From Marinomonas sp. CT5 (GTDB taxonomy: Bacteria; Pseudomonadota; Gammaproteobacteria; Pseudomonadales; Marinomonadaceae), in assembly GCF_018336975.1 (NCBI RefSeq), contig NZ_CP025572.1, positions 1,326,560-1,390,559 on the forward strand: a DNA stretch of 64,000 nucleotides, written 5' to 3'. The notes beneath the pieces are model-generated. The model did not search any database and was not told the origin of the DNA. It saw only the letters and a list, made by a program, of their open reading frames with translations. The first letter of the stretch is position 1, and every line of letters begins with the position of its first letter. This document shows, in pieces, positions 60,836 to 64,000 of the stretch. The position numbers were made by a program, and so were the translations under genes.

Positions 60836-63800
60836 TTAGAAGTTCAGCTCTACTCTTGGCTTACTTCTCTTCGAAAGATCCACTTCAGGTGAGCAGAGGA
60901 ATACTCGTGATGAGGAAATGCCTTCTGCTACTAAGTAGTCTTTTAAATGCTCAGCACGTTTTTCGGCTAGGTTTCTAGCGGATTCCTTCATATCGTTATC
61001 AATCGATACGGGGGGCTTTTCAAACCCTAGATCAAGATAGCTAGCCACACCGCAGGCTTTCAATTGACTGTCTTTTTTGTTTTTCATTAACGCGACAAGT
61101 TGCTTTAAGAAGGCATTTTGAGAATCATTTAATTCACTTTCTTCAGCGTTAAATATTAACGGTTCAACACGGATTTTAAGTAGCTGATCCCCAGCAAATT
61201 GCGCAATGCTAATGACATTGGCATAAGGGATAAAAGTTTGCATTAAATAAGTGCTGGATGCGCTGTATAAGGCTTTTCGAACTGGCAGAAGCAAGAAGTC
61301 TTGCCAGCCGAACTCAGGTTTTTCAGTATCACCAGAGAGAGGGATATCGAGATCAATGTTGTTGTTGCTGTCTTTTAATATGCCCACAGCGATATTGAGC
61401 GGAACGGCGCCTGCTTTGATAACCGAGCTGCTCTCTTTTCGTCCCCCAAGATCAAATTCTCTTAATACAATATGAGAGTTGCCATTTAAGACTCCATCAT
61501 CGGCATTGAGTGTTAGATCTAGATCAAGTTGTCCTGAATCTATTTGATAGCCTAATACATTAGCGATATAAGAAGAGTAGGGCGGTAGTTCTGCTTCACG
61601 AATAATTAAATCACTTTTCATCGTGAGCTTGTCGGCTAAAGGCCAGATGGTTACGTCACTTTTTAATGTTGCGTATTTGCCACTTCGTGCTTTTAATTTC
61701 AAAACCGTTGCTTGGTTTTTTTCCTGTGTATTTAAGTTACGTAATGAAAATGTATCTATGTTCAATGAGCGACGTAAATTTGGTGTGATGCTTTTGTCTT
61801 GCACATAAATGCTGGACTTTCCAATGATATCGAATGCGTTAAGTACCACATAATATGGTGGTTTGAAGGCCGGGTTTTGCTCAGCATTTTTGGTGTTTTT
61901 AATCGCATCCTGTGCGTCTTTTTGTCTTGGTGTCGCTGAGCCTTGTAGTGAAGGTTCTGAAAGTTTGGGCGGTTTCGATTCAACAAAGACCAAATTCTCT
62001 ATGCGTTTTTCCCCATCCAGAATCAAGTTGACTTTCACCGAGTCTGTGGTGATTTTATTGATTTTAGCACCATCCTGATTTAGGTCGAGTTTCTCGATTT
62101 TAATGCTACCGATATGGCTTAATGGAGGCAGATTTTGTGTATTGTCAGAGCTTGATTTTGGCTCAGATACAACGAGATCTGCGATGTTGAGTTGGTCTAA
62201 AGAGGCTTGGTAATTTTGGTCTTGTTGTGTAAAAGAAAGGCCATTGAAATTAGCGTTTTGCCAAGAAGCGATACGCTTCTTATCCGTTAATAAACTGTCT
62301 AATGACTCACTAGTGAAATTTAGGTTAGTACCTTTTATTCTTGGAGGTTGTTGATTCGTTTGGTCTACATTTATCTGGTCTGCATTGAGTTTGACTGTCG
62401 CAAGTGATACTTGCTTTTCGTCGCTTAATAATGCTTTTAAGCCTTCAATATCTATGTCTAGTTGACTGTTGTTGGCTGAAAATGAAGAGCCTTGCTTTTT
62501 TAAAGAAAGAGTATTTGTTAGGTTGAACTTTTTGTAATTTACCTTATTTCCTGCTTGCTGGATGGCTAAATTATTGCTCTCAATGGCTGTGTGTAAAGAA
62601 GCGCTTAGTGCTTTTTGTGGGTCCATCGTCACCGACACATCATCCAGTGTAACGGTAAGTTGCTGGTTTTGTACGCCCAGTGTGTCTAGAGCGAGAGAAA
62701 AAACATTTATGTCCAATTTTGTTGATGCGACTTTAGCATTCAAGCCAAGTTTTTTATCTTGTTTGATGTCAAATGGTGTATTGAGCGTTAAATTGTCGAA
62801 TTGCGCTTTCTGATTTGCTTGAGCAAATAGAGATTTTTCTAATTGTATATCAAGGTCACCAGTTGCTTTTAATCCAAGTTCATTCTGACTAATATCGAAT
62901 GGCGTATTTAGTGTTAGCTTATTAATTTGTGCATTGAGTTCAGCTTGAGAGAATGAAGATTTATCGAGTTTTATATTCATTTTTCCCGTAGCCGTTAGAC
63001 TTTTTGCATCACGCTTAAGGTCGAAGGGGGAGTTTACATCTAGCTGATCAAATTGAATGACCTTATTGCCTTGGGCAAAGAGTGATTGTTTGGACGATAA
63101 TGCTAGCGTTCCATTGACGGCTAATTCATTCACAGAAGCAAAGTGAATACGGCCTTTTGAAAGGTTGAATGAGGTAGATTGAGTGGTAACTTTGTCTTCT
63201 TTATTTAGAGCGAGATTTAGGTTATCGACTTGCGTCGTTAACACTAAATTGTTGATGTTATAGTTTGCTACACCATTGATTTCTTGCTGCGTAAATACAA
63301 GGCCTCCAGACAGAGCCAATTGTCCTTTGCCTTCATTGTAAGGAGCAGGAATAAAATGACGGAGGCTTTCAATGGATAGGTCAGCATTTTTAATATTGAG
63401 GTTGGCGTTGGTGTGTTTTGGTGAATAATCAAATTTGCTATCAACTGATAAGGAAGCTTTGTTTATCATCGCTGATAAGGACACTTTGCCTTTCCAGTTG
63501 AGGCCTTGGCCATATAGATCGTCAATGGTTGCTTTAGATAACGTAAAGGTATCAGACTGCGTAGGAGTATCTGCGTTGGGTTGGCGAGTCAGAATAACTT
63601 GGCTATCAGTAAATGAGAATGATGGCAGCTTTATTGCCCATGCTGTGCTGTTTGTTTCTGGCGTTGATGCTTTTTCTGAATTGGCGTTTGGATCTGATTT
63701 TTTTGTGTTAGCAGGGCTAAGGAATTGTGTGGTGTTGATGCCTGCTACTATCCAATCCTTCTGCTTTTGCGCAACGGTTAATTTTAAGCCTTCAATGTAT

Positions 63801-64000
63801 GCTTCTGAAATGTGCAATGTCTTGGTGAAAAGAGGCCATATTTTAACCTCAATAACAGCTCTTTTTAGGTTGAGCTTGTCTTGTTCTTGGTCTGTTATCC
63901 CAATGTTTTTTAAGTCAACTTTCGGGGGGAAAAAGTCGACAGATAACTTTCCAATTGTCAGTTCTTGTCCTTGCTCTTTGACAAAAGCCGTTAGGTAGTG
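60836..64000 (-). CDS. DUF748 (AsmA-like) protein, N-terminus beyond the window
   Basis: The frame is open from the window end (base 64000) to the stop at 60836, more than 1050 codons, so the gene is incomplete at its 5' end. The TTG at 63817 is not the true start, as family-like sequence (LTIGKLSVDFFPPKVDLKNIGI) continues before it. The body is a long repetitive beta structure. It has a DUF748 segment (IDSGQLDLDLTLNADDGVLNGNSHIVLREFDLGGR, then IDLDIPLSGDTEKPEFGW) and an OmpA-like C-terminal part (AEKRAEHLKDYLVAEGISSSRVFLCSPEVD). AsmA-like proteins bridge the periplasm and are linked to phospholipid transport. Confidence 0.88.
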   Translation of the reverse strand, partial: HYLTAFVKEQGQELTIGKLSVDFFPPKVDLKNIGITDQEQDKLNLKRAVIEVKIWPLFTKTLHISEAYIEGLKLTVAQKQKDWIVAGINTTQFLSPANTKKSDPNANSEKASTPETNSTAWAIKLPSFSFTDSQVILTRQPNADTPTQSDTFTLSKATIDDLYGQGLNWKGKVSLSAMINKASLSVDSKFDYSPKHTNANLNIKNADLSIESLRHFIPAPYNEGKGQLALSGGLVFTQQEINGVANYNINNLVLTTQVDNLNLALNKEDKVTTQSTSFNLSKGRIHFASVNELAVNGTLALSSKQSLFAQGNKVIQFDQLDVNSPFDLKRDAKSLTATGKMNIKLDKSSFSQAELNAQINKLTLNTPFDISQNELGLKATGDLDIQLEKSLFAQANQKAQFDNLTLNTPFDIKQDKKLGLNAKVASTKLDINVFSLALDTLGVQNQQLTVTLDDVSVTMDPQKALSASLHTAIESNNLAIQQAGNKVNYKKFNLTNTLSLKKQGSSFSANNSQLDIDIEGLKALLSDEKQVSLATVKLNADQINVDQTNQQPPRIKGTNLNFTSESLDSLLTDKKRIASWQNANFNGLSFTQQDQNYQASLDQLNIADLVVSEPKSSSDNTQNLPPLSHIGSIKIEKLDLNQDGAKINKITTDSVKVNLILDGEKRIENLVFVESKPPKLSEPSLQGSATPRQKDAQDAIKNTKNAEQNPAFKPPYYVVLNAFDIIGKSSIYVQDKSITPNLRRSLNIDTFSLRNLNTQEKNQATVLKLKARSGKYATLKSDVTIWPLADKLTMKSDLIIREAELPPYSSYIANVLGYQIDSGQLDLDLTLNADDGVLNGNSHIVLREFDLGGRKESSSVIKAGAVPLNIAVGILKDSNNNIDLDIPLSGDTEKPEFGWQDFLLLPVRKALYSASSTYLMQTFIPYANVISIAQFAGDQLLKIRVEPLIFNAEESELNDSQNAFLKQLVALMKNKKDSQLKACGVASYLDLGFEKPPVSIDNDMKESARNLAEKRAEHLKDYLVAEGISSSRVFLCSPEVDLSKRSKPRVELNF

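Noticed and set aside
1..64000. CRISPR arrays, tRNA or rRNA genes, complete IS elements, prophage
   Set aside because: No regularly spaced direct repeats, cloverleaf-like genes, transposase genes or phage structural genes were seen on reading both strands.

Overview
The window looks like chromosome of a marine gammaproteobacterium of the Oceanospirillales, most like Marinomonas. That placement rests on moderate GC, a TRAP transporter operon, a cydABXDC operon, TrhP/YfhL, short-form ArgC and many LysR regulators; it is inference from gene content, not a measured phylogeny. No rRNA, tRNA, CRISPR array, complete insertion sequence or prophage was seen.

Layout. 1-1.8 kb: 5' part of a chemoreceptor, a YqaA-type membrane protein and a SPOR lipoprotein. 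1.85-3.2 kb: a DUF945 protein. 3.4-9.6 kb: a catabolic unit on the minus strand, with LysR regulator, family III CoA-transferase, HMG-CoA-lyase-type enzyme and TRAP transporter dctPQM. It probably imports a small branched hydroxy-dicarboxylate, activates it with CoA and cleaves it to central metabolites. A divergent MhpD/FAH-fold protein adjoins it. 10-20 kb: accessory enzymes and transporters, including a transglutaminase-like protein, MATE exporter, SDR with divergent HxlR regulator, LysR with divergent CMD protein, a COG2509 flavoprotein, a TauD/TfdA dioxygenase broken by one amber codon, and an SLC13 transporter behind a MerR/SoxR-type promoter. 20-33 kb: housekeeping genes (argC, CPA2 antiporter, hemG, rsgA, a eukaryotic-type hisA, arfB, metY-like gene). 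Among them is a small lipoprotein gene with a strong sigma-54 promoter next to a sigma-54 activator whose receiver domain is degenerate.

32.8-38.6 kb: a tightly packed, partly overlapping seven-gene run: DedA, ATP-grasp, DinB-like, NRDE/TANGO2, YHS, DoxX-like, and an OlsF-like two-domain acyltransferase. I infer a membrane-lipid or envelope pathway; as a unit I do not recognise it. 39.9-46.3 kb: cytochrome bd oxidase cydA-cydB-cydX with its maturation exporter cydD-cydC in one operon. CydX is only 36 codons.

46.9-49.3 kb: a short integron cassette array without an integrase (CALIN-like). Three attC-like sites separate three cassettes of unknown function and a dihydrofolate reductase strongly resembling the clinical trimethoprim-resistance DfrA1 family. 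Upstream are a run of hairpins and a possible Rrf2-type regulator remnant; downstream is a frameshifted GNAT gene.

50-64 kb: class C beta-lactamase-fold hydrolase, MAPEG protein, XRE-cupin regulator with azlC-azlD preceded by a 34-bp perfect palindrome, GFA protein, an unknown gene, trxC, the ferredoxin/tRNA hydroxylase pair yfhL-trhP, a TonB-dependent siderophore receptor with a candidate Fur site, a DUF465 protein, and most of a large DUF748 (AsmA-like) protein cut by the window end.
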